NCBI GenBank assembly: GCA_009760885.1
Contig: CM019692.1
Span: 57,464,964-57,528,963, forward strand
Direction of reading: 5' to 3'
Origin: Achatina immaculata
Taxonomy: Eukaryota > Mollusca > Gastropoda > Stylommatophora > Achatinidae
DNA: 64,000 nucleotides
A program made the translations under genes and the position numbers. Below, in pieces: positions 22,064-32,396 of the stretch. The notes beneath the pieces were generated by a model. That model was not told where the DNA came from. It saw only the letters and a program-made list of their open reading frames with translations, and did no database searches. The first letter of the stretch is position 1. Each line of letters starts with the position of its first letter.

Positions 22064-22813
22064 CTATTGAAGGCAGTTTCCACTAGTTGGCAAGGCTTTA
22101 ACAAATTTTTCCATGATGCTCAACTTTATATGAAGTGGTGAGAGAAAAGTTTTGAGTGAATCAACCAGACTTGGACACAGAATGATCTTGCTTCCAGGTT
22201 CTACAAATATTCTTACTGACCAGTGCATTTTCCCCTCAGTTTGACTCTTTTCTCGGCTGCTCCATTCACACAAGAAACATGGAAACTTTGAATATCCATG
22301 CTGCTGACCAAGGATCATACACAGTACTTTCAACACTCAACATATCATTCATTGATGACCAACATATTTTATCTTTGTCACGACCAGTTCTGAATGCTCA
22401 CACCTTTCTTTCAGATGTACCTGACCGACAGGTATCGAAGCAAATTTATTCACATTGTTTAATAGAACAGTTTATAGGTCTCGTCTACAGCTGTTAATGA
22501 AAAGTTTCTATTTATGTATTATTTAACTGCTTTCAAAAATGTGCATGATACCAGCAGCAAGACTACTGCATTATAATAAATGAAAAATATTACTTCCTTC
22601 TATACTAACAAATAGATGTTCCATCTGCCAGTAGGTTTTTCTTTCTTTTAATCTTGATGCTAAGAGTTCTGCAGAATACTTGAGTAATCCTTTAACTCTC
22701 ACGAAATCATTGAGTTCAGACTGAATGAATAGCTCATACAGTACACTGAAAATTTTATCACTTTTCTCTGAATCAGAAGAATCAGTGGAAGAATCTTCTA
22801 AACTCTCAGGCAC
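22064..22813 (-). pseudogene. Broken ORF of an unnamed invertebrate family (transposon-associated?)
   Basis: Three pieces on the minus strand fall in order. First is an N-terminal segment with SELNDFVRVKGLLKYSAELL (about 22645-22720), then a frameshifted middle with VHLKERCEH and KYVGHQ (about 22355-22425). Last is an open 90-codon segment (22336-22064) with LKVLCMILGQQHGYSKFPCF, LCEW and LSPLHIKLSIMEKFVKAL. I recognise this as a dispersed protein family annotated as uncharacterised in many invertebrate genomes. It is often multicopy, which suggests a mobile-element origin, but I cannot name the superfamily. The part between the first and middle segments is degraded, and stops and frame changes show it is a pseudogene here. 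Confidence 0.55.
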
Positions 22814-22854
22814 AGAAGGAAATGAAACTTCAGGACAATGAGGAACAGATCGTA

Positions 22855-23185
22855 AAGCTGGTGGAACTGTGATGGAATGAGGATGCAGGAAAGGGAGAGA
22901 GAATGATGATGATACTATTTAGAGACTGATGATGCTGTGCTGAAGAGAACGTGGTCCTTGTTTATAATGGTGCTTGTGAGTGGCTGATGTGGTTCTCTGG
23001 GTTTTGTAGACAGGACGGATAGCAGGACAAGGACTGACGACTTGTGACTTTGCCTAGGAGCAGAGGATTCTGACATATTGTCGAGTTCGTAGCCTAACCC
23101 TAACCAAGTGAACTCAGATACACATCTTTTGATTTTCTTACCCACGTCACATCCTCAAGCAAATCCATTCTCCACACACTCCATC
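22855..23185. repeat. Dispersed repeat R, copy 1
   Basis: Aligned over about 300 bp with 28056-28239 plus 28716-28825. Shared landmarks in order are GCAGGACAAGGACTGA, CGACTTGTGACTT, GAGGATT and CCTAACCCTAACCA. The copy at 28 kb carries an insertion that this one lacks. Non-coding; type unknown. Confidence 0.6.
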
Positions 23186-23189
23186 ACCA

Positions 23190-24895
23190 CAAAAATAATA
23201 AATAATACAACAATAATAAATAATGCAACAATATAGAATAAAATTAATTAATCGCTGCCAGCGGCAAAAGAGATTTTACACAGACCTGCACCAAATTTTT
23301 CTAGAACTCTCGATAAACACAGAAGACTAACTTTACATATTTCTGAATCATATCTAAATGATAGATTCTAACCGTTTCTAAAGCACCAGAACAGTAATCT
23401 CATAGTCGTGAAAATTCTTTACTCACAAAATATAAGTTATCTCCTTATAAACATTGTTATCTCCGTCAAGAACATGACTTATCTTCTTCTTTAAAAACAC
23501 AGTTTTCTCCTAATAACAGAACATATCTCCTCATGAAAATATGCACCCAAGACAATTTATATTTTCCAGGCCACACCCTGAAAGTTGAAAGAAAATAAAA
23601 AACTGTCTTAGATTATGTGAAATAAATTTTACAAGTTATTTTATCAATAATCTCATAAGCTAGGAAGAGTCTACATCTAACAAATTTATTTTAAAGAAGT
23701 AAGTGCCTGATGGACAACAGAAAATCACCTAATCTCGACAACATATTGTCCCTATTCCTATTATGACGAAGTTACCTCGCCGTATTTGATAAATGAAAAT
23801 ATCAAAATACAGGGTTCCACAAAATCATTATTTATATTATTAGATAATATCTAATGTAGAACTGAATAGGAACTATAGTACTGAGACTTCATGAAAATCA
23901 GATTGCCAGCCACGTGGCGTATTAAATTTGACATCAAACAAGCAATGAGAAGCTATTTCTACAAAGGATCATGATGTTACATTAAAATAGCACAGAATAA
24001 ATAGCACAATAGGGCCAAAATATTCTAAATACACAAGTTGGGTAAAACGTATCGTAGCTAAAACTTTCAATTATGTGCTAATGAAGACTGACTTCCACCA
24101 AGCATAAAGCCTAAGCCCAGACGTCACATTTGATCGCTTTTCCTGGTTGGGGGAAAAATCAAATCCTCTCCCGTCTCAAGAGTCAAGTAATACCACGTCT
24201 CGCGAGTGTTTGCCTCGACCAGTAGCGTATTTTCTTAAGTGTGAATTGTGCTGTACTTTTATTCTTTCTTAAAACAATCCAGAAATGCATCAGAACAACT
24301 TTAAAGTTATAACTCTTAATATCAAAGCTACAAAAATAGCAGTCATTTCTGCGATATTTTTGGCTCTTTCCATATCAATGAACATAGAACTTAAAGGCTT
24401 TTGTTCTTCTCTTATACCACCTCCTTAGATCCTCTACACAAACATACCACCTTGTGTTGAACTCATAATTTGTCATGATCTTCAAGCTTCACTTTAGGAT
24501 AGGCGTAGCACATTTTCTTAACAAAATCTGTAATGTTTCTTTGATGCTTTTTAATCACAAACTCTCTACAAACGTAAGAAAAATTGTCAGCATAGTTCAT
24601 ATAACTTATGCTATTCATTTTTCTCAATACAGCTGAAAACTTTGATGATGGCTATCCATTTTATATGATGTCTGTATGTCGCCACTGAAAAGAACAAAAT
24701 GCAAAGAACCTGAAAATCTCTATTATACAGAATTATGAATTTCTTAAAAATGCTACGTAGTGCATGAAAAAATCGTGTCATTGAATTCAGAACATGAAAA
24801 TACATATAGAACAGCTAAAATTTTGTGGAAGGTTTTTTTCATTATTGGTCTGTGTAAAGATCTAGCCATCCTAAATGAAATGATGGACTAATGCC
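23190..24895. other. Unassigned AT-rich sequence
   Basis: Only short, unrelated open frames were seen. No repeat unit, transposase or RT motif was recognised in 1.7 kb. Confidence 0.5.
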
Positions 24896-25260
24896 AAAGT
24901 AGGAAAAGACAACACTGATTTGGAAAAGGCAAAAGATAAAAAAGTTGATACTGCAAATCAAAATGGAGAGACACTAATTGAGTTATGTTTAACAGCAGGC
25001 TTGGTTACTGGTGGAACAATGCTCCCACACAGAGAGACTCCAGAAACAACATGGATATCCCCAAATGACAAAACTAGGAATCAGACTGACAATCTGTATA
25101 TTAGAAGACAATTCGAAGCAGTCTCTCTTCGATGTAAGAGTAGCATATAATGATTACGACCTATGTCTAGCTAAGATAAAACTGCAATTAAAAAGTCAAC
25201 ACAAGAAACCAATAGCTAAAATGATAGACAGTCACAAACTAAATGAATATCAATTGTGAT
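24896..25260 (+). pseudogene. RTE-type LINE endonuclease fragment
   Basis: Encodes the middle and end of an APE-type endonuclease: NAKVGKDN, NQNGETLIELCLTAGLVTGG, ETTWISPNDKTRNQTDNLYI (the TW-SPDG-T-NQIDH block) and, after a frame change near 25140, DVRVAYNDYDLCLAKIKLQL. The usual GADxxSDH block is altered to YNDYDL, so the catalytic His/Asp pair looks lost. It is followed by an unrelated minus-strand LINE end. Confidence 0.7.
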
Positions 25261-25344
25261 TTTAAGGTGGAACTTACTAACCGTTTTGAAACATTCTGTA
25301 AGATGGATATGACGCTCTTAACTGAAGTATGAAAACTTTCAGTC

Positions 25345-25530
25345 AGTCATTTGCATATCATTTGCGGAACTTTCCTTCCGTAACAGCCCTCCTGTAGGCC
25401 TCTCGGTTATAGGCAATATGTCCTGCTGCTGATGCATCCATTAGTAGATCGCCAAAGATGTCTTGCAATCATCTTCTCCTTGGTCTTCCTCTCTTTCTTT
25501 CCCCCCATTATGTATCCTTCCAAGACTTTC
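25345..25530 (-). pseudogene. RTE-type LINE 3' end
   Basis: Minus-strand copy of the recurrent C-terminal tail (RPRRR-like, LQDIFG, NREAYRRAV, RKVPQMI-like end), inserted between two plus-strand LINE fragments. A CAGTCAGTC run at about 25340-25350 corresponds to its tail repeat. Confidence 0.6.
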
Positions 25531-26140
25531 ACAGTTCGGCAACTAAACATCAGTTTGGACGAAGTCGCCCTGATTGAAGCAGAGGCAGCAGCTAACAACA
25601 AAGCTTCAGCAGAAGATGAAATAACAGCTGAGTTGCTAAAAGCAGTTGACAGACACAGGTAAGCCACGTGCAGAGAAGGTTTAACAAAAGTTGGAAAGAA
25701 GAAAAGTTCCTTCGAAGTGGAAAAAAAGCTATTATTGTTTTTAAAAAGGACAGTATCAGTGATTGTAGTAATTTGAAAGCAGTGACCATTCTGTCAGTTG
25801 TCTCAAAAGTAATCTGTAAAAAGCCGAGGATTTTGACCTAAGACTGCTTCCGATGCCTAAACAGAATCAAAGAGCTGGTGGTTACTGTAATAAGAGAGGA
25901 ACAAACAGGGTTTAGAAAAGGGAGAAGCTGTACTGATCAAATTGTTACTCTAAGAATTATACTGGAGGAACACTGAGAAGCAAAACCTTGTCATCTTGAA
26001 CTTTATGGACTTTGAAAAGACGTTGACTTTGCGGATGATGTAACGCTATATAGTAGAAATGTAGAAAGGATTAAGAAAAAAGCACATGTGCCATCAATGG
26101 ATAGCAAAATAGGACTTCAGATCAACAAGGAAAAGAAAAA
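25531..26140 (+). pseudogene. LINE reverse transcriptase fragment with internal deletion
   Basis: Plus-strand RT pieces in order: LDEVALIEAEAAANNKASAE, ITAELLKA, SWKEEKFLRSGKKAIIVFKK, ISDCSNLKAVTILSVVSKVI, then EEQTGFRKGRSCTDQIVTLR and a damaged FMDFEK (motif A region). It then jumps directly to DFADDVTLYSRN (motif C) near 26030, so motif B and neighbouring sequence are deleted. Stops and frame changes are present. A ~36-bp patch at 25827-25862 does not belong to the LINE; it matches repeat R instead. Confidence 0.7.
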
Positions 26141-26268
26141 AAAAATAATGGAGAATCCAGTCTCGTAAGAGAAAAAGGCATATTCAGAAGGAACAGCAGC
26201 AGAAGACGCTGACAGCGAGATATGTTGTATATCTCGAAAGTTACGTAAGTCAAGAAGTAGACAAAGTA

Positions 26269-27530
26269 CGATGGGTGATTGATAGGTTCTCGGCATAAGG
26301 TACAACGGATTATTTGTGGACAACTATTTTTGGGTTATTTCTCAACATAGTCCCCTTGCATGTTTATGCACTTAGTCCAGCGATCCTGGAGCATACGGAT
26401 TCCTTCTTTGTAAAAGTCAGCATCTTGCGCCAGTAGAAAGTGGTCTACAGCATGAATACGTCATCATCTGAAGCAAATGTGCACCCACTGAGCTCCTTTT
26501 TGAGTTTGGCAAACAGATAATTGTCAGAAGGGGCCAAATCTGGAGAATAAGGAGGATGTTCAAGAAGCTGTAAGCCGCATTCATGGATGGCAGCCATTGT
26601 CACCGATCACTTGTCAACTGGAGCATGGTCTTGCTGAAAGATGACTCTTCTCGTCAATTTCCCTTGACGCTTTTCCGTCAGTGTGACCAGCAGTTGCTTC
26701 ACCGTTCTGCCCGTTTGAAGATTGTCTACCAATAGCACACCTTCTGAATTCCAAAAGATGGAAGGCATCACTTTGCCTGCAGACAGAACCACCCTTGCTT
26801 TCTTTGGAGGTTGGGATCCATGATGTTTCCACTGCTTTGACTGTTCTTTGGTTTCTGGTTGAAAATGATGAACACAATTCTCATCCATGGTCACAAATTG
26901 CTGAAGAAACTTTTCAGGATCTGCAGAAAAATGGCCAAGATTGTCTCTTGACATGCTGAGACGCTGCCGTTTTTGATCAGCTCCAAGAACTTTCGGGTCC
27001 CATTGAGCAGAGACCTTTGTTATTTGAAGATCATTGTGAATAATGGCATGAACATGTTCATGGGAGATGCTCAGCTCAGTAGCAATGTACTGCTCAGTTA
27101 GTCATCGATCCCCCATTATTATGTCATGGATTCTGCAGGTGGTTTCATCGCTGGTTACCATTCCTGGTCTTCCTGGACGGGGATCATCTTCCAGACTCTC
27201 CCTTCCATGTTTGAATTGAGCTGCCCATTTCTTCACTGTGCTGTAAGAAGGGGCACTCTCCCCTGGAGTCTCTCCATATCCTCATGGATCTCCTTCGATG
27301 ATAAGCCCTTGAAGCAGAGGTAGCGAATGACTGCTCAGTGAGAAACGTTATCCATTTTCTCAATTTCTGCCACCCCTTACCACTTCAGTAGCCTGTAAAA
27401 AATTGGTTGCAGTTAATTTCTTGAAACTTGGTGTTTAATCATACATTAACCTGATCTACAAAAGCACCTAATACCAACTGTGTTTTCAAGTATTTGTACC
27501 TTATGCCGAGAACTTATCAAGCAACCCTCG
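26269..27530 (-). mobile_element. Mariner-family DNA transposon, 1262 bp
   Basis: Terminal inverted repeats of about 37 bp (26269-26305 and 27494-27530) differ at only a few positions, and both ends share TTCTCGGCATAAGGTACAA on the inner side. The element is flanked by TA on each side (26267-26268, 27531-27532), the mariner/Tc1 target duplication. The length is typical of mariner. Confidence 0.9.
26290..27355 (-). pseudogene. Mariner transposase, inactivated
   Basis: Starts at about 27355 with MDNVSH followed by an in-frame stop at codon 7. Recognisable family segments then appear across frames: VIRYLCFKGLSSKEIHED, LEDDPRPGRPGMVTSDETTC, EQYIATELSISHEHVHAII and KVSAQWDPKVLGADQ. An open 115-codon block (26954-26607) carries FVTMDENCVHHF (first catalytic Asp) and VIFQQDHAPVDK (second Asp). 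Downstream the PYSPDLAPSDNYLF-type block with the third acid is out of frame but visible near 26540-26570. Stops and frameshifts make it non-functional. Confidence 0.85.
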
Positions 27531-27599
27531 TAGAACCAGAATAGAAAAGTCACCTTTGACTTTTAAGAATTTTGAGAAATATGGAAATCAAAACAGTTT

Positions 27600-28055
27600 G
27601 CCACAGTAACAAAGCTTAGGATATTCAGATCAAATTCATTATCCATCATTACATATGCATGTGAAGGCTACACATAAATAAAAAAAGGCCAAATTAGACG
27701 CATTCAAAAACAAACTCTCAAGGAAAATACTCTATAAACAATGGAACGAATTCAATACTAAAGTAGAGATAAGAGAAATGCAAATAGTATCAAGAAAAGA
27801 AAGTGGATAAACGTGGGTCACGTGATACGAATAAGCAGTCAGAGAATAATGAAAATCAACCAAAAAGGAAACATCTGGAAAAAAAAAGAAAAAGAGGCCG
27901 ACGCTTAGAGACTATGAACAGAACATCGACAAAAGAGGTTAAGATGATTGGCATCACATCCCTTGATGAGACTGGGAAGCTCGCCAAGAATAGAGACTCA
28001 TGGCGAAAAACACTGGAGCCCTATGTGACGTCTGATGGTACGGGAAGGATGTAAA
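27600..28055 (+). pseudogene. LINE ORF2 C-terminal end
   Basis: Post-RT region of an RTE-like ORF2: KLRIFRSNSLSIITYACEGY, KKRKWINVGHVIR (the W-W-GHV-R motif), KKKRKRGRRLETMNRTSTKE, then LDETGKLAKNRDSWRKTLEP and a stop after DGTGRM. The last 83 codons are open (27803-28054); the part before is frameshifted. Repeat R begins immediately after it. Confidence 0.65.
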
Positions 28056-28825
28056 ATATAAGGGTGGTGGATGGTAGTGGGAGAGAGATGATAATAATGA
28101 TACTAGGAGATGATGTGAGGTAGAGCACCTGGATGTCGTTGTCGTGATGTCGATGAGTGGTTGTGGCTGTGTTGCAAGATAGCAGGACAAGGACTGATGA
28201 CTTGTGACTTCTTCTAGAAGCCGAGGATTTTGACCTAGGGCTACTATTGGCGAGGATTCGTCCTCCTCAACAAAAGTTCCGTCCTGGTCAACACCAGAAA
28301 AGGTAGCGGCCACGACCACAAAATGCTGGACCAGTGCAGTCTAGACAGGCAACCACCTCTCACCCGACGGGGATATATTATATCAAAATCGTGTTGAGGT
28401 TTTCCAGTGAGAAAGTCCAACGCTAGACTGGATGGGCAACCACCTCTCACCCGGCGGGGATATATTTCTGATATCCAAAACACGTTGAGGTTTTTCGGTG
28501 AGAAAGTCCAACTCTAGACAAACCGTGTGCAACGAAAACCACAGTGTCAGGCAATGCCGCTTCTATGACCCACAGAGAATATAAGCTCAAGCCCCACGAT
28601 GCTCTGAGCCTCCATCCTAAATAAGACTATCGCGAGAACCACAGGAGTAAACTGAGTAGGATCTCGGGCCGATCTTGGCGGTAGAAGCGAACAAAGAAGA
28701 AGAAGAAGACCTAGGACTGCGTCCGATTCCTAACCCTAACCAGGGGAACTCAGGTGAGTAAACTTTTCTTTTCAGCCCTCATCGTAGCTCAAGGCAGACT
28801 TATTCTCCCATGCCCACCACCACAG
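28056..28825. repeat. Dispersed repeat R, copy 2 (split by a SINE-like insertion)
   Basis: Positions 28056-28239 and 28716-28825 together match copy 1 at 22855-23185. The interruption is the SINE-like element at 28240-28707. Confidence 0.6.
28240..28707 (+). mobile_element. SINE-like repeat with GAA tail, copy 2, with target duplication
   Basis: Complete copy of the element also found at 5508-5979. It is flanked by the 8-bp direct repeat GACCTAGG (28232-28239 and 28708-28715), it splits repeat R, and it ends in AAAGAAGAAGAAGAA. These are hallmarks of target-primed retroposition. Two internal tandem units of about 80 bp contain GGCAACCACCTCTCACCC and end in GAGAAAGTCCAAC. It has no protein-coding capacity, so it must rely on an autonomous partner. 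A LINE that also ends in GAA repeats, such as the RTE at 7270, is a plausible but untested candidate. Confidence 0.75.
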
Positions 28826-28869
28826 AAAATATTGAGTAAGACAATAACATTAGATACAAAGGTTCAGTA

Positions 28870-29870
28870 CTAGTAATTGTGATGGCGGACAAAAGTCTGA
28901 TGGCGTTACAGGGAAAACCCTGCATCAAACTAAACAGGAAAATAAGAGTGTTAGAAATAAGTATTATGAGGGAACGTATCAAATAATAAGTGATGAGATG
29001 GAAAGAACGGGGATACACATTTTGGGAATCTGCTAACATCAATGAAAAGGATCAGGACACTTCAGGAACAAAAATGATGGTATCTGTATATACTCTAGTG
29101 AAGAATTAGGAAGAAAAAAATGGATTGGCTTTTTTACTGGGACAAATGCACATCATAAGCGTTACTGAACTGCAATCCAATAAGTGGGAGAATCATTACT
29201 GTCAGATTTAAAGGCACTGCTAGAAATATAACCATAATTCAGAAGAAAACATACACATACATCAGCAGCAGATGTGGAAGTAGAAGACTTATAAAACATT
29301 GCAAACTACGATAGACCAGATAGGAAAAAAGATATTGTAATAGTATTGGGCTACTGTAATGGAAAGAATGGTACAGAAAGAGGGAAGACGAAGGATATGT
29401 TTTAAGAAACTTTAGTATATGACTTAGAAATGATGAAAGTGACAATCTAATGGCGTTTTTTGCACGGGTATTCTCTTATTATACAACATCCAAGAAGACT
29501 TTACACGTTGACGTCACATGATGGTAAAACCAAGAAACAGATAGATTACATTTTCGTGCAAAGAAGTTGAAGATCAAGCGTAACTTCAGCAAAAACTCTA
29601 CCAAGTTCTGACTGTGACGCAGACCATTAGCAGACATGAGGATAAATATAAAAAGACAGATCAAGACCACTCCGCTTTGATCTTACAGAAATATCAGAAC
29701 ATTACAGTATAGAAGTTAAGAACCGTTTTGATGTATTGATGGCTGTATAGGAGGAGAGGACACCTGATAAACTTGCAACGCAGGCCAGAAAGATCTTGAT
29801 AACATCAGCTAAAGATATGGTTCCAGTAAAGAAAACACAGAAGAATGAATAACAGGCATGTTAGGACCAA
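28870..29870 (+). pseudogene. RTE-type LINE endonuclease and linker, degenerate
   Basis: Plus-strand fragments in order: GKKDIVIVLGYCNGKNGTER (the ILGDFNAKIG motif with the catalytic Asp replaced by Tyr), a TSKKTLH- and PRRLYTLTSHDGKTKKQID-type block (YTWTSPDG-T-NQID), SVTSAKTLPSSDCDADH (the GADC-SDH block) and LTEISEHYSIEVKNRFDVLM. The linker with QARKILITSAKDM and PVKKTQK follows. Many stops are present. The N-terminal endonuclease motifs before about 29050 are only faint. Confidence 0.65.
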
Positions 29871-30071
29871 TAACACAACGTAGAAAAATGAGGACGAAAG
29901 TGAAAACGACGAATAAAAACAGGGAGGAATACAGTCTTTAACAAAAGAAATAAGAAAACCACAAGAAAAGACACCCCCCCCAAAAAAAAAAAACCCAACT
30001 ATATACAAGTGTGGAAGAGATAGTGAAATGTTGAAAGAAATGAAGACGTTGACGCGAAATGTCACAACTAA

Positions 30072-30099
30072 ACTATATATATATATATATATATATATG
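30072..30099. repeat. TA dinucleotide microsatellite
   Basis: A perfect alternating TA run of about 28 bp. Confidence 0.9.
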
Positions 30100-30527
30100 G
30101 ACTTAATATGGTTTAATCACCCATGTAAGAACCATATGAGAACATAGAAACATTCAATATCCTGTACACCAAACCAGCTGTACCTGATATATAAGAAATG
30201 TATAAACAAAATAAAAATACATATTTTTTATAGTGCCTACATTATGTTTCACTGTACATTGTCCGAGAATGACAAGTTGTTAACTCGCGAAACCAACAAG
30301 ACAACTCTGCCCACGTCTTGATCAATAAGAAAAACATATGACCGAAATAAGACAGTTTTTAACCACGATCTTTTGAAAGGTCTTCTATAATAAGCCTTTG
30401 CTTCACCCCACATGAGTTTTGACGTCCACATGTTCAAAATGTTAATACAGCATGTACTGGGTGATGAAACTACCGGCTCTTTCTTTGATGAGTTACGAAG
30501 CTCATAATGGTTTGTGAGATGTTTATA

Positions 30528-31307
30528 CGAGAGTCATACCGAAATTCATGAGGAAAAATGTTTTAAATATCGAAATTCATAGATAGAGAAAATATAAATA
30601 CATCACCTTAAACTGCACCCTTTTCTTCACTTTTCAAAATAATCCCCATTTCTCTGCACACATTTTCCCCATCGCTCTGCAAGTTTGAAAATACCTTCCC
30701 GGTAGAATTATGTTCCAGCTGACAGACGGCACAGACGCACTGCTCTCTGGACATTCTCTCCTGTGGGACCCAACTGCCACAAACTTTTCTATAGCCTAGG
30801 GTTTCAATCATTTCATGTACTGCATTGTGTCCTATTCCAAGATTTACAGCGATTTTAGATACTATGATATGTCTGCCTTCTTTAATGATGTCGTCAACCC
30901 TTTCCACGTTGCGTGCAATGGAGGCAGTTCGAGGGCGACCGCTACGAGGCATATCTTGGATGCTCGTGTTTCCAACTTTGTTTCACCAATCTCCTAACAC
31001 TGTTAGCACCCATACACACATCTCTATAAGCAAGTTGAAGTCTTTAGTGAATTTCAGCAGGGGGGGGGGTGGGTGGGGAATTTCATCTTTTAACGAAGAG
31101 CTCAATGAAAGGACGTTGACGATACGAAACTTCAGCACCTGCCATTTTATTTCTGCTCCGCGTGGTCACGTGACACATGATAGTGACGTCATATGACCTC
31201 TACATGAAGTGCAAAGTATGCAGATAAAGGTGATTCATTTATATTTTCTCTATCTATAAATTCTGATTAAAAAAATTTTTTTTCTCACGAGTTTCGATAT
31301 GAACTTG
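30528..31307 (-). mobile_element. Internally deleted mariner, copy B (780 bp)
   Basis: Long terminal inverted repeats of about 80 bp (30528-30607 and 31228-31307) are flanked by TA (30526-30527 and 31308-31309). It is the same family as 42229-43863. The interior retains only the two ends of a transposase gene, so it could move only with help from elsewhere. Confidence 0.8.
30600..31160 (-). pseudogene. Mariner transposase remnant, catalytic core deleted
   Basis: The N-terminal DNA-binding region begins near 31155 with a MAGAEVSYRQR-type start and is frameshifted by a G-run at about 31061-31080. A 114-codon open segment (30952-30608) starts MPRSGRPRTASIARNVERVD and continues through IAVNLGIGHNAVHEM and GYRKVCGSWVPQ. 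It then joins directly to the extreme C-terminal coding sequence. The whole DD34D catalytic region is missing, including all three acids. Confidence 0.75.
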
Positions 31308-31680
31308 TAGCTTAGACCCGCTCAGTTTGAGATACAAAACGTGGTCTTTACATCCTTCGTGCGCAAAAATACATTGACATTGGTCGATTTGTTCCATGAT
31401 ATGCGGAGTGATATGAACCGGAGTAAAGACCATTAATTAATATGTGAGACCCACACGGAGACAAATTTCTGTAACAATATCCGGACTGCGACACAAAGCA
31501 ATGTGATATTCAGTGTGTTCGACTGCTGGCCACGCAACCCGTAGGGTATAAATGTTTATTGTTCGAGTGAGAAATGTTTCAATTTTAAACTGATCCTGTT
31601 CCTGCTTTAATCAGAAAGTCGTCTAGTGTGGGCGGACGCCTCTGTGTATATCGTGCAATAGTTATACAAAAACGTGAGTG

Positions 31681-31800
31681 AGAGAATGAATAAATGAATG
31701 ACAAGGGTGGAGAATTGGACGCGTAGGCTCGTCTTACGTTCTACTCTTTATCGCTCCATTTTTCACACACACTCGATTTAATAAGGTATATAAAATTGCA
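31681..31800 (-). repeat. L2-like LINE 3' tail, second copy
   Basis: Matches the final part of the L2-like LINE 3' UTR (8356-8470), including the GTAGGCTCGTCTTACGTTCT and CACACACTTGATTT-type segments and a short GAATGAAT tail. It is 5' truncated immediately upstream, where a CA-rich microsatellite (about 31807-31870) begins. Confidence 0.7.
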
Positions 31801-31806
31801 GGAAAA

Positions 31807-31870
31807 AATACACACACACATACACACACGTATACACACCTACACACACGTACACATACATACATATATA
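31807..31870. repeat. CA/ACACAT microsatellite
   Basis: An imperfect run of CA, TACA and CATA units next to the truncated LINE tail. A similar CACACAT-rich run sits in the 3' UTR of the full LINE at about 8565-8590, so this may be an expanded piece of that UTR. Confidence 0.75.
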
Positions 31871-31874
31871 AGAA

Positions 31875-32385
31875 TGCTAGATGAAACTATCTGAAATATA
31901 ACGCAAAGAGCATGAAAGCGCAATATGAAAGGAGAAACGACGTTGCTTACTCCAGAAATGTCAAACTATGAGATTTTTTTAGTTGAATAACAACTGTTCC
32001 AAACAAAAAAGGGTCAGTACAAAACGTACATCCAAACCGTATAGTTGGCCGTTTACTACACGCCAATATGGCAACGTAGATCGTTAGTGGTTGTTACTAT
32101 TCAACGTTCGTGTTTTCACGAAGAGATTTAACCAAGGAGATCGGCAGCTCACCTCACTATCTCCTATGAAACTGTTGGTTGTTTGACTATTTCTTAATGG
32201 TATCACAAGTGTCGTCAACACCTTCCAATCATTTATCTCATCGACTTTTTCACTGTCTAATAGTCAATTTCCAGCCCAAAATATAAATACAACTGTTGGT
32301 CTTTCAGCAAAGCTCTGGATTCATTTACTGACCTTTCATTACTGTTCAGAATTTTTGCAGCCGATCTTTCGTTTCTCCTCAGGAA
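31875..32385. other. Unassigned
   Basis: No gene or element was recognised between the LINE tail and the 30-bp minisatellite. Confidence 0.4.
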
Positions 32386-32396
32386 CTGACTGCTCT

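Larger units (their letters stand above)
30270..31525 (-). mobile_element. Tigger/pogo-like transposon end, split by a mariner
   Basis: Homologous to the non-coding 5' end of the Tigger-like element at 46820-47260, including the terminal sequence CAGTCGAAC on the minus strand (31525-31517). The match runs 30270-30525, is interrupted by a mariner at 30528-31307, and resumes at 31310-31525. No transposase is attached here. A TA target duplication is not visible at the outer end. Confidence 0.65.
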
